Shown piece after piece: positions 33,873 to 41,196 of a stretch of 64,000 nt of DNA; position 1 is the first letter of the stretch; each line of letters opens with the position of its first letter. The position numbers and the translations under genes are program-made. Origin of the DNA: Streptosporangium sp040640155 (GTDB taxonomy: Bacteria > Actinomycetota > Actinomycetes > Streptosporangiales > Streptosporangiaceae). The DNA is taken from positions 7,475-71,474 of the forward strand of contig NZ_JBFABE010000042.1 in assembly GCF_040640155.1 (NCBI RefSeq), in the 5' to 3' direction. The notes beneath the pieces were generated by a model. It did no database searches and had not been told where the DNA came from. It was given only the letters and a program-made list of their open reading frames with translations.

Positions 33873-34297
33873 TCGATCATGGTCGGAGGCCAGCGGTGCC
33901 CGGCGTCATGCAACCTGCTCAAAGCGGTGAGGTCGTTCGTTACCAGCACCTGAGCCAGTCGCGCCGCTGCAGCCGACACAGCCGGCCAGCCGGGCGATCC
34001 CAGATATGTCTCGTCCATGGCGGTCACACCCACTGACTCCTGTACTTCGGAATAGGCAGCGCCGAGGTCTGCCATCAACGAGACCTCCTCGTCTGTGCGC
34101 AGGCTCTTTCCCAACCAGGACTGTGGCTCGCGTGCATCGCAGAAGTCATCGAACAGGACGTGCACCACGTAGTCGAGATTCTCGAACTCGTCGGGGTTCA
34201 GCCACACCTCATGTTGCCGGGACGGGCTCGCAAGTGCGACGACAGCAGGGACGACATGCAGACGGTATTGAGGAAACTCAATGCCATGATCGATCAC
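33869..34297 (-). CDS. SCO4402-like protein
   Basis: A 142-residue protein. The pattern VVPAVVALASPSRQHEVWLN, then LDYVVHVLFDDFCDAREP, LRTDEEVSLMADLGAAY and ETYLGSPGWPAVSAAAARLA resembles the SCO4402 family of Streptomyces, whose function is unknown. Cytoplasmic, acidic. Coupled by a four-base overlap to the gene at 33498-33872. Both lie between the tRNA-Ser direct repeats and are therefore probably cargo of the decayed element. Confidence 0.72.
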   Translation of the reverse strand: MIDHGIEFPQYRLHVVPAVVALASPSRQHEVWLNPDEFENLDYVVHVLFDDFCDAREPQSWLGKSLRTDEEVSLMADLGAAYSEVQESVGVTAMDETYLGSPGWPAVSAAAARLAQVLVTNDLTALSRLHDAGHRWPPTMIE

Positions 34298-34604
34298 CCG
34301 TCAAGGGTATCGAGGAGCTGATCGTCAGGATCCGGCGTAGCGGTTTTCAAGAGGGCCAGGTTCCGAGGAGATACATAGCCCTCACCAATCCAGAGCACGT
34401 CGCACGTTACGGACCTCCGCCCAAGCGCTCACGGGGAGCTGGCGCCGAGCAACGAATCACGTGAAGTCCGCTGAGTGCCCCGCAACCAGATCACCGCACT
34501 CCAGATGGACCGATCAATGCGCATGCGGATCGAGCACTACCTAGACGGAACCGACCTGCCGTACATCGGATGACGTGTCAGATGTGATCGCTAGGGTCTC
34601 CGCC
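34298..34604. other. gap with unidentified coding remnants
   Basis: On the plus strand two short conserved-looking stretches occur: ELIVRIRRSGFQEGQVPRRY with LTNPEHVARYGPPPK at about 34313-34460, and LQMDRSMRMRIEHYLDGTDL at about 34500-34570. Neither has a start with a ribosome binding site and neither is recognised. They are probably remnants of cargo genes in the tRNA-Ser island. Confidence 0.4.
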
Positions 34605-35002
34605 ATGAGCGACACCGACAACGCATGGCGTGAACTTCTTGGGCAGGGCAGGCACCGGGGTTCCCGGCGATAGGCGCAAGCGAGGCCGGCATCGCCGAGC
34701 AGGAGGAACGTCTCGGGATACGCCTCCCGCCGAGTTATCGCGCCTTCCTCCGCATCGCGAACGGGTGGGGGCAGGGCATCTTCCGGCCCGTCCACGAGAT
34801 TGGGCGGGTGCGATCCCTCGCCCCATGGCTGGCCGAACTGGCGGACCCCAATCCCCTCCACCCGATCGACAGTGCGTCAGATGAGGACTACTTCGTCTAC
34901 GGCGACGACCAGGATTCCGTGTTCTACCGCCCCGAATACCTCCCCGATTCCATCCTGATCGGACAGTTCGACGACGGCGACTTTTTCCTCAACCCTCGGG
35001 AC
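34605..35002 (+). pseudogene. SMI1/KNR4 (SUKH)-like protein, frameshifted and truncated
   Basis: ATG 34605 gives MSDTDNAWRELL, then a frameshift between about 34640 and 34665; the next frame reads IAEQEERLGIRLPPSYRAFL, RIANGWG and later VFYRPEYLPDSILIGQFDDG, a typical SUKH domain (SMI1/KNR4 family, frequent immunity proteins against nuclease toxins). At about residue 130 the sequence runs straight, in frame, into an integrase C-terminus. The gene is broken at both ends, by the frameshift and by the fusion. Confidence 0.72.
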
Positions 35003-35209
35003 GTCCGGGTGCACGACGCTCGCCACACCGCCGCGACGCTGCTCATCGAGCAGGGGGTGAACATCCGGGTCGTTCAGGAGGTCCTGGGCCACACGAGGGT
35101 GACCACGACCGAGCGTTATGCACATGTGTCCACACCGCTCATGCGCGACGCCGGCGAACGTCTGGCCTCGGCGCTCTGGGGGAGTCCTGACCCCTCGTTG
35201 CAACTATGA
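35003..35209 (+). pseudogene. tyrosine recombinase C-terminal fragment, fused to SUKH frame
   Basis: The fragment begins VRVHDARHTAATLLIEQGVN, continues VVQEVLGHTRVTTTERYAHV and ends shortly after. It carries the HxxR, the second His and the catalytic Tyr of a phage integrase C-terminus; everything upstream is missing. It lies next to the tRNA-Ser attachment site at the position normal for an integrase gene. An open frame of 133 codons from 34808 to 35209 joins SUKH and integrase. Confidence 0.82.
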
Positions 35210-35323
35210 AGCCCTTGAAGATCAAAAAAGGCCCTCTCCCAAGTCTCGGGAGAGGGCCTCTGATCTGCGGAGGCTCGGGGATTTGAACCCCGGATGGGCG
35301 GTAAACCCAAACCGCATTAGCAG
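35200..35323 (-). repeat. att-containing direct repeat, right copy
   Basis: 124 bp matching 33188-33310: gcaactatgaag just after the integrase fragment, the terminator, and the 3' half of tRNA-Ser starting at the anticodon loop. The two copies are 2.0 kb apart and delimit the remnant island. Confidence 0.85.
35223..35259 (-). terminator. rho-independent terminator of tRNA-Ser
   Basis: Arms aggccctctccc (35229-35240) and gggagagggcct (35248-35259) form a perfect 12-bp stem; on the minus strand a TTTTTT run follows at 35229-35224. It starts nine bases beyond the tRNA 3' end. Confidence 0.9.
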
Positions 35324-35357
35324 TGCGGCGCCATAGACCTGACTAGGCGAAGCCTCC
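35268..35357 (-). tRNA. tRNA-Ser(GCT)
   Basis: Ninety bases read leftward from 35357: acceptor GGAGGCT/AGCCTCC with discriminator G, anticodon stem CCGCA/TGCGG with loop CTGCTAA (anticodon GCT), a long type-II variable arm, and T-loop TTCAAAT. CCA is not encoded. Its 3' half is duplicated at 33259-33310, making it an integration target. Confidence 0.95.
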
Positions 35358-35443
35358 TGGTTGCCGTTCGGCTCAGCACAGAGTACCGGCCATCCGGCGA
35401 GGCGGCAAAGCGGTTGTCGATCGCGTCCCGGGCAAGAGTTGGG

Positions 35444-35537
35444 GAAGAGTTATCCACAGATGGTGGATAACTCTTCCCTGCCCTGTGGACAAGTTGGGAA
35501 GTCCGCAGACGGGGAGGGCGGAAAAGCTGTGGATTCC
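35444..35537. promoter_or_regulatory. DnaA-box cluster with a perfect palindrome
   Basis: ggaagagttatccac (35444-35458) and gtggataactcttcc (35464-35478) form a 15-bp perfect inverted repeat holding TTATCCACA at 35451-35459 and its near mirror. TGTGGACAA at 35485-35493 is the reverse of TTGTCCACA, the actinomycete consensus; TGTGGATTC at 35529-35537 is a weaker box. No dnaA or dnaN is adjacent, so this is more likely a DnaA-binding or titration site than oriC. Confidence 0.6.
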
Positions 35538-35598
35538 CAACTGTTGGGACGCTACATCTCAAGCAGTGGATGGTTTCGACGGCCCGCGGCCTTGACGG

Positions 35599-36162
35599 TC
35601 AGGCGGCCGGGTTGGCCTCGCCCTCGATCTCGATCTTGATCTTCTTGCCGACCAGGACGCCGCCGGTCTCCAGCGTCTGGTTCCAGGTCAGGCCGAACTC
35701 CTCACGGTCGATCTCCGCGGTGATCGAGAAGCCCCAGAGGGTCTGTCCCCACGGGTTGGTGCCGGCGCCGCCGTACTCGACGGTCAGCTCGACCGGCCTG
35801 GTGACGTCACGGATGGTGAGGTCGCCGACGAGGGTGAACTCGTCGCCGGAGTGGCCGAGCACGCGGGTGCTGCGGAAGGTCAGGTCGGGGAACTTCTCGC
35901 TGGCCAGGAAGTCGTCGCCGCGCAGGTGGTTGTCGCGGTCGGGAGCGCCGGTGTTGATGCTCTCCGCCTTGATCGTGATCTCCGCGGAGGAGTCCAGGGG
36001 GTTCTCGGCGATGGTGACGGTGCCGGCGAACTCACCGAAGTTACCGCGGACCTTGCTCACCATCATGTGCTTGACGAGGAAGCCGACCCGGGTGTGGGCG
36101 GCGTCGAGAACGTAGGTGCCCGCGGCGGGAATCTGAAGGTTCTCCCAGGTCCGAGTGGTCAT
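35599..36162 (-). CDS. YceI family protein
   Basis: A 187-residue protein without a signal peptide. The lipocalin-like YceI pattern is clear: YVLDAAHTRVGFLVKHMMVS, KVRGNFGEFAGTVTI, LRGDDFLASEKFPDLTFRST and LVGDLTIRDVTRPVELTVEYG, ending GGVLVGKKIKIEIEGE. YceI proteins bind polyisoprenoids or similar amphiphiles and are often stress-induced. It is divergent from a MarR regulator with a palindrome in between, so it is most likely the regulator's target. Confidence 0.95.
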   Translation of the reverse strand: MTTRTWENLQIPAAGTYVLDAAHTRVGFLVKHMMVSKVRGNFGEFAGTVTIAENPLDSSAEITIKAESINTGAPDRDNHLRGDDFLASEKFPDLTFRSTRVLGHSGDEFTLVGDLTIRDVTRPVELTVEYGGAGTNPWGQTLWGFSITAEIDREEFGLTWNQTLETGGVLVGKKIKIEIEGEANPAA

Positions 36163-36219
36163 GTTGTCTCCCGATGAGATCGTTGCTGCGTGGATGATTG
36201 CGTCAACAGATTTCTACAC

Positions 36220-36233
36220 GAGGAATATTCCTC
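36220..36233. promoter_or_regulatory. palindromic operator candidate between yceI and marR
   Basis: gaggaatattcctc is a perfect 14-bp palindrome in the 95-bp divergent intergenic region, well placed to control both the YceI and the MarR gene. MarR-family proteins bind short palindromes of this type. Confidence 0.6.
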
Positions 36234-36257
36234 ACGTCAACTATCGTCGGATAGAGT

Positions 36258-36797
36258 GTGAACGTGATCCCCTTTGACGACTCCCGCCTGACGGCCATGG
36301 GCCTGCTGGCCGAGGTCTCCACCGGCCTATCGGCGAAGACGGGCGCGCTCTTCGCGACCGCGGGACTCTCGGTGATCGACTTCGAGACGCTGATCCGGCT
36401 GGCGCGTTCGCCGCGGCAGCGGCTGCGCATGAGCGACCTGGCGGCGCAGACCAGCCTGTCCACGAGCGGGGTGACCCGGGTCGTCGACCGGCTGGAGCGC
36501 GAGGGGCTGGTCGCCAGGCAGGCGTGCACCACCGATCGGCGCACCTCCTACGCGGTCCTCACCGAGGCCGGGACGGAGCGGCTCGGCGGCATCCTGCCCC
36601 AGCATCTCGCCGACATCGAGACCTGGTTCACCGGGCTGCTCTCCCCCGAACAGCTCGACGCCTTCCTCGACGTGCTCCGTACCATCCGCGACGCCGTACG
36701 CCCCTGCGCCACCGCGGGGGCGGACGGGGCGCCGTCCGCCCAGGCCGGGCTCGCCGAAGGGGAATGCCGTACGCCCGGCGGCGACGACACCCGGTGA
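36258..36797 (+). CDS. MarR-family transcriptional regulator
   Basis: A 179-residue winged-helix protein. Helices and wing are visible as LSVIDFETLIRLARSP, MSDLAAQTSLSTSGVTRVVD and RLEREGLVARQACTTDRRTS with YAVLTEAG, then a C-terminal dimerisation helix LDAFLDVLRTIRDAVR. GTG start. The ligand is unknown; the tail after residue 150 is low-complexity. Divergent from YceI with a 14-bp palindrome between, which suggests autoregulation and control of the YceI gene. Confidence 0.92.
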   Translation: MNVIPFDDSRLTAMGLLAEVSTGLSAKTGALFATAGLSVIDFETLIRLARSPRQRLRMSDLAAQTSLSTSGVTRVVDRLEREGLVARQACTTDRRTSYAVLTEAGTERLGGILPQHLADIETWFTGLLSPEQLDAFLDVLRTIRDAVRPCATAGADGAPSAQAGLAEGECRTPGGDDTR

Positions 36798-36858
36798 GCC
36801 GGGGAGGGCGTGGTCACACCCGGGCCGGGGAGCGTGAGGGACGGCGGGGAGCGGGGCC

Positions 36859-37377
36859 TCAGGCCCGGGGCTCCGGTCTCCGCGCCTCCGAGGGGGTCAG
36901 ATCGCCCCGGAGCTTGGCCATCCCACGGGAGACCGTGCTCTTGACCGTCCCGACGCTGATGCCCAGCGCCTTGGCGATCTCGGGCTCGGTCATGTCCTCG
37001 TAGTAGCGCAGCACGACGGCGGTCCGCATCCGCGCGGGCAGCCGCTCCAGCGCCTGCTCGACCCGTTCGGGCAGGTGCCGGCCCCCCGGGAGGGCGGGCT
37101 CGGGAAGGCGCTCCAGCGGGTACTCCTCCAGCCTCCGCCGCCGCCACCAGGAGATGTTGATGTTGACCATCGCCCGCCGCACGTAGCCGTCCAGCGCGGC
37201 GCGGTCCTGGATGCGGTCCCAGGCGAGGTAGGTCTTGACCAGCGCGGACTGGAGCAGGTCCTCGGCGTCGTTCGGACTGCCGGCGAGCCGGTGGGCGGCG
37301 CGGAGCAGGGTCGGGCCGCGGGCGACGACGTACTCGCGGAACTCCTCGTCGATCCCGCCGGCCACCACGATCACCAC
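36859..37377 (-). CDS. SigE-family ECF RNA polymerase sigma factor
   Basis: A 172-residue sigma factor. Region 2: FREYVVARGPTLLRAAHRLA, DAEDLLQSALVKTYLAWDRI, DGYVRRAMVNINISWWRRRR; region 4: RMRTAVVLRYYEDMTEPEIA, ISVGTVKSTVSRGMAKLRG. The WWRRRR and VKTYLAW motifs are typical of the SigE/SigM-like subgroup of actinomycete ECF factors. GTG 37377 is used because GGAG precedes it; the longer frame adds only unconserved sequence. There is no adjacent anti-sigma gene. It is divergent from the double-psi-barrel/MauE-like operon and could control it (inference). Confidence 0.92.
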   Translation of the reverse strand: MVIVVAGGIDEEFREYVVARGPTLLRAAHRLAGSPNDAEDLLQSALVKTYLAWDRIQDRAALDGYVRRAMVNINISWWRRRRLEEYPLERLPEPALPGGRHLPERVEQALERLPARMRTAVVLRYYEDMTEPEIAKALGISVGTVKSTVSRGMAKLRGDLTPSEARRPEPRA

Positions 37378-37667
37378 CCCGCGCTCCGGGTGCTCATGAT
37401 GGCCACGATCGCAGCCGGGACCCATACTGCGGCTGAACCGGAACCTATATTTCATCCATCAAAGGCAAAGATCGGTTTTGATGAACGATGGAACGCATGC
37501 GGCGATGATCACAGTTTGTCATCGAACGGACACCAATGCGTTCCACCAGGAAGGGGAACTTTAGTACCGGGGTGGACACCTACCCCGATTATTGGTGGAG
37601 CGGACAGCGGAATTCCGCGAAGCATGTGACGCTGGCTGCCACACCTCGCAGAACCTGGGGAGCGACG

Positions 37668-38618
37668 ATGCCCTATCACAGCACCGATCGCCGCCGTGTG
37701 CTGGCGGCGGCCGCGCTCGGCCGGACCGTCCAGGAGCCGGGCCCCCTCCCCTTCGAAGGCGAGCTCCTGCGCTCGGTCAGCGGCACGGTCCTGGACGTCA
37801 GTCCCCACCTGATCGTCATCGACACCCCGGACGGCCACGAGGAGCGGCTCGTCATCGCGCCGTGGGCGACCGCCTGGCGCGGTGAGTCCCTCAGCCCGGC
37901 CGACCTGCCGGTGGGCTCCCACGTGATCGTCAAGGCGTTGCAGGCCGGCCGGGTCGTGGACCGGATCTGGGCGGACATCACCAGGATCACCGGGGTGATC
38001 CAGTCGATCGGCTCCGAGGGCAAGGACCGCACGGTGGAGCTGTACTGCGGGCCGCACCGCGGGCGGCGCACCATCGTCATCCCCTACCGTTCGTCGGGGC
38101 GGCTCCGGGTGAGACACCCGCGGTTCGAGCCCGGGTACCTGTTCGACGCCATCGGGGTGCGGGAGGGCGGCGTGGCGCAGGCCCGGCTGCCCGCGACCTC
38201 CCAGCCGCCCTACCGGTGGACGGCGGTCCCCGCGCCCCCCCACGGTTACGGCGGCATGCAGTCGCGCATCTCGGGCACGGCGACCTGGTCGGACACCTTC
38301 GACTGCGACGAGCAGGGGGTCGCCTACCCCATGCTGGAGCGATCGGACACGGCGTGCGACGACGCCGGGGTGTCGTGCACCGGGCTCCCGTACCTGGCTC
38401 TGGGCTCGATGCTCAACGTGCGCAACGTCTGCGCCGGGCGTACCTCCCTCCTGCCGATCGTGGGGTGCGGCTGCATGGCCGGCCGGTTCTGCGACCGCTG
38501 CCTGGAGTGCGGGACGTCCCCGCGCGGCCGGATTCTGGAACTGTCACCGCACTCCTTCGTGGAGCTCGGCGGAGACCTGACCAACGGGTGTTTCAACGCC
38601 CGGCTCGGAATGGGGTGA
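37668..38618 (+). CDS. cysteine-rich protein with C-terminal RlpA/barwin-like double-psi barrel
   Basis: A 316-residue protein; ATG 37668 follows GGGGAGCG. Residues 25-130 form a beta-rich OB-like region (VSGTVLDVSPHLIVIDTPDG, VGSHVIVKALQAGRVVDRIW). The C-terminal 110 residues resemble a double-psi beta-barrel: SGTATWSDTF at the start, then GRILELSPHSFVELGGDL at the end, as in RlpA-type proteins. This part contains ten cysteines, including GCGC and CDRCLEC. No Sec signal peptide is visible, which is odd for a barrel expected outside the membrane. The next gene, five bases downstream, is a MauE-like redox membrane protein that may oxidise these cysteines. Confidence 0.7.
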   Translation: MPYHSTDRRRVLAAAALGRTVQEPGPLPFEGELLRSVSGTVLDVSPHLIVIDTPDGHEERLVIAPWATAWRGESLSPADLPVGSHVIVKALQAGRVVDRIWADITRITGVIQSIGSEGKDRTVELYCGPHRGRRTIVIPYRSSGRLRVRHPRFEPGYLFDAIGVREGGVAQARLPATSQPPYRWTAVPAPPHGYGGMQSRISGTATWSDTFDCDEQGVAYPMLERSDTACDDAGVSCTGLPYLALGSMLNVRNVCAGRTSLLPIVGCGCMAGRFCDRCLECGTSPRGRILELSPHSFVELGGDLTNGCFNARLGMG

Positions 38619-38623
38619 CACGG

Positions 38624-39469
38624 ATGCCGACGACGATCGCCATCGGGCAGTTGCCGGTCGTGCTCCTGCTGCTGGCCGCCGGTACGGCCGCGAAGATCTG
38701 GACGGTCGCCCGGGGGGTGGAGCCGGGCACGCTGAGCAGGCTGGGACCCGCCGTGCTGGTGCCCGAGCGCTGGCGCCCGCCCACGATGCTGGCGTGCGCG
38801 GCCGGTGAGCTGATCCTGACGGCCGGCCTGCTGGCGACCGGCCATCCGTTCTTCCGGTGGGGGACCACCGCGTTCTTCGCGATCTCCACCTACGTCCTGT
38901 GGGAGCTGCGCCGCAGGCGGCCGGACGCGGGCTGCGGCTGCTTCGGCGAGGTCAGCGCCATTCCGGTGGGGCGACGGTCGCTGGGCCGGACCGTGGTGCT
39001 GACGGCCATGTCCGCGGGGCTGATCTGGACTCCGGCGGCCTCCGGCTGGGACATGATGGCCGCGATGACGTGGGCGCACGCTCCCGCCGCGGTCGGTGGC
39101 CTGCTGTTGCTGGCCGTGCTCTCCCCCGAGGTCGAGGAGGCCGTCGCGAGGCTCCGCCACCGGGCGCCCTGCGAGCAGCGCCGTTTCGACCCGGCGACCG
39201 CGCTCGGCCGGTTGCGGTCGAGCACGGTCTGGCGCTCCCACGCGGAGCTGCTGTCGAGCACGGACCCGGTCGACAGCTGGCGCGAGCTGTGCTGGCGGTT
39301 CTTCGTGTATCCGGGACGGAGCCACACCGGCGAAGCCGTCGACGTGGTCTTCGCGGTCTACCTGAGCGGGCGGCACCCGGCGGTGCGGGTGTCCATGGTC
39401 GGCTCCGACGGACGGCCGGTGGAGAGCGAGCCGCTCGGCGAATCTCTGCCGATATCGGCGGGACGCTAG
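38624..39469 (+). CDS. MauE-like membrane protein with C-terminal extension
   Basis: A 281-residue protein. The N-terminal 170 residues have four hydrophobic segments (VVLLLLAAGTAAKIW, MLACAAGELILTAGLLA, WGTTAFFAISTYVLW, AAVGGLLLLAVLS) and the MauE motif GCGCFGEVSAIPVG. The last 100 residues are soluble, with SWRELCWRFFVYPG, and are unusual for the family. It starts five bases after the cysteine-rich double-psi-barrel gene, so they form an operon. By analogy with MauD/MauE it would support disulfide formation in a partner, here most simply the cysteine-rich neighbour. Confidence 0.8.
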   Translation: MPTTIAIGQLPVVLLLLAAGTAAKIWTVARGVEPGTLSRLGPAVLVPERWRPPTMLACAAGELILTAGLLATGHPFFRWGTTAFFAISTYVLWELRRRRPDAGCGCFGEVSAIPVGRRSLGRTVVLTAMSAGLIWTPAASGWDMMAAMTWAHAPAAVGGLLLLAVLSPEVEEAVARLRHRAPCEQRRFDPATALGRLRSSTVWRSHAELLSSTDPVDSWRELCWRFFVYPGRSHTGEAVDVVFAVYLSGRHPAVRVSMVGSDGRPVESEPLGESLPISAGR

Positions 39470-39504
39470 AGAGGCCTAGATTCCTCTAGGGCGGCACGAT
39501 GTGA

Positions 39505-39548
39505 CTCTATACGGCTCTCTAGCTTCCCCACTAGAGAGCCGTATAGAG
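39505..39548. terminator. 18-bp perfect hairpin between convergent genes
   Basis: ctctatacggctctctag (39505-39522) and ctagagagccgtatagag (39531-39548) form an 18-bp perfect stem with an eight-base loop. It lies between the 3' ends of two convergent genes and can act in both directions, but neither side has a T run. Confidence 0.65.
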
Positions 39549-39588
39549 GGCTATCTCCACTTCCCTAGAGTATCGAACATTCGTTCCA

Positions 39589-40899
39589 TCAGACGGGTTG
39601 TGAGCGTAGAAACTTTCCAAAATGTGGCACGGTGAAGGCGATCAGCCCGCGCTCGGCACTGTAGATCAGGCCCTTCTTGATCAGGCTGTCGCGCGCCGGG
39701 GAGAGGCTGGACGGCTTGCGTCCCAGCCCTTCGGCCACCTCCGACGTCGCGACGGGCTCGTCCCCGATGGCGGCCATGGCGTGCATGTAGTCGCGCTCGG
39801 CGGGGGTGGCCCTCTCGTAGCGGCTGCCGAAGAACCCGACCGCGAGCTCCTCCTCGGCCTCCGGCGCGGACACCCTGATGTCCTCGGCGGTGATCGGGCT
39901 GCGCAGCGCCAGGTCCCAGGCGACCTTGCCGTACGCCTGGACGAAGTAGGGGTAACCGTCGGCCGCCACGTAGAGGGCGTCGAGGGCGTCCTGGGTGAAC
40001 TCCACCCCCTCGCTCTCGGCCGGGGCGATGAGCGCCAGGTCGGCCGCCTCGCGGTCGAGACGGTCGATCCGGGCGTAGCGGAAGAGCCGTTCGGAGTAGC
40101 TCTTGCTGGCCGAGAGCACGCTGGGCAGGTGCGGCAGGCCCGCGCCGACCACGATCAGCGGGCCGCCGCTCTGGGAGAGCTCGTGGCAGGCCGCGCACAG
40201 GGCCGAGACGTCGGGGGCCTGGACGTCCTGCATCTCGTCGATGAAGAGCGCGATGCCGACCCCGAGGTCGGTGGCGACCGCGGCGGCGTCGACGAACAGC
40301 TCGGTGAGGTCGATCTCCAGGTCGCCGGAGTCGGCGCGCCCGCGGCCGGCGGGCACGTCGATGGCGGGCGACCAGTGCGAGGTGCCCTTGGCCGCGGAGG
40401 GATCGCGCATCGCGAACGCCTTGAGCACGCCGAGGAACTCCTCGATGCGCTCGGGCGCCCGATGCCGGGGGGCCAGCTCCCGGACGGCCATGTGCAGGGC
40501 GGCGGCCACCGGGCGGCGGATCGACTGGTCCGGCCGGGCCTCGATCTTCCCGGTGCCCCAGAGCCGCTGCATGGCCATCGACTTGAAGGTGTTGAGCAGG
40601 ACGGTCTTGCCGACGCCGCGCAGCCCGGTGACCACCATGCTGCGCTCGGGACGGCCTCGCGCCACCCGCTCCAGGACGATCTCGAACTGCTGGAGCTCGC
40701 GGTCGCGTCCGGCGAGCTCGGGGGGGCGCTGCCCGGCACCGGGCGCGTAGGGATTGCGAACGGGGTCCACGCTCTCGGACTTTATGACGGGATATAGCGG
40801 TCGGCTTAGATTTCCGTAGAAAGAGCTACGGCGTGTCGCCGGGCCCGCCGCCGGAACGGGGGCGGGCGGGGCGGGTGCCATGGGCGACATCGCGAGCAT
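39589..40899 (-). CDS. AAA-type ATPase (ATP-binding protein with winged-helix C-terminus)
   Basis: A 436-residue cytoplasmic protein. After a Pro/Ala-rich N-terminus, ELAGRDRELQQFEIVLERV leads to the P-loop VTGLRGVGKTVLLN (residues about 91-100); Walker B is ALFIDEMQD, followed by GGPLIVVGAGLP (sensor I region). The C-terminal 100 residues contain a winged-helix pattern (ATPAERDYMHAMAAIGDEPV, VAEGLGRKPSSLSPARDSL). Start set at ATG 40899 after GGTGAAGGGGGG. The pattern is that of actinomycete ATPases related to the Orc/MalT-like STAND and archaeal ATPase groups. It stands alone; target unknown. Confidence 0.85.
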   Translation of the reverse strand: MLAMSPMAPAPPAPVPAAGPATRRSSFYGNLSRPLYPVIKSESVDPVRNPYAPGAGQRPPELAGRDRELQQFEIVLERVARGRPERSMVVTGLRGVGKTVLLNTFKSMAMQRLWGTGKIEARPDQSIRRPVAAALHMAVRELAPRHRAPERIEEFLGVLKAFAMRDPSAAKGTSHWSPAIDVPAGRGRADSGDLEIDLTELFVDAAAVATDLGVGIALFIDEMQDVQAPDVSALCAACHELSQSGGPLIVVGAGLPHLPSVLSASKSYSERLFRYARIDRLDREAADLALIAPAESEGVEFTQDALDALYVAADGYPYFVQAYGKVAWDLALRSPITAEDIRVSAPEAEEELAVGFFGSRYERATPAERDYMHAMAAIGDEPVATSEVAEGLGRKPSSLSPARDSLIKKGLIYSAERGLIAFTVPHFGKFLRSQPV

Positions 40900-41196
40900 C
40901 GCCGTGCACCCCCCTTCACCTGGGCGGACATCAGACCGAACCCGTGTTCGATCCCGTGCCCACGACTGTAGCGTGGGTTCGAACACAGGCGCGATACGTT
41001 TCGATGAAAAGCCTCCCCAAAGAACATGGATCATGGGGCCATGAGTGAAGCCCGGACGCCCCCTCCCGGACGCCGGGCCCGGGCGGCCCACGATCGCCCG
41101 CGGGAAATCGCCGTCACGACCCTCCGCCACCCGGGGTGACCGATCGACTACAATGATCCATTGTCGCTTTTGTCTGTTTCGATGAGGGGGCGGCAC

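Noticed and set aside
35444..35537. Calling the DnaA-box cluster oriC
   Set aside because: Only four boxes, with no AT-rich unwinding element and no dnaA or dnaN neighbour.
37490..37580. GGAAC-type ECF promoter for the double-psi-barrel operon
   Set aside because: GGAAC strings occur but no matching -10 element at the proper spacing could be seen.
40944..40986. Inverted gtgttcga / tcgaacac as an SOS (LexA) box
   Set aside because: Spacing is far larger than the actinobacterial LexA site and half sites are not arranged as TCGAAC-N4-GTTCGA.
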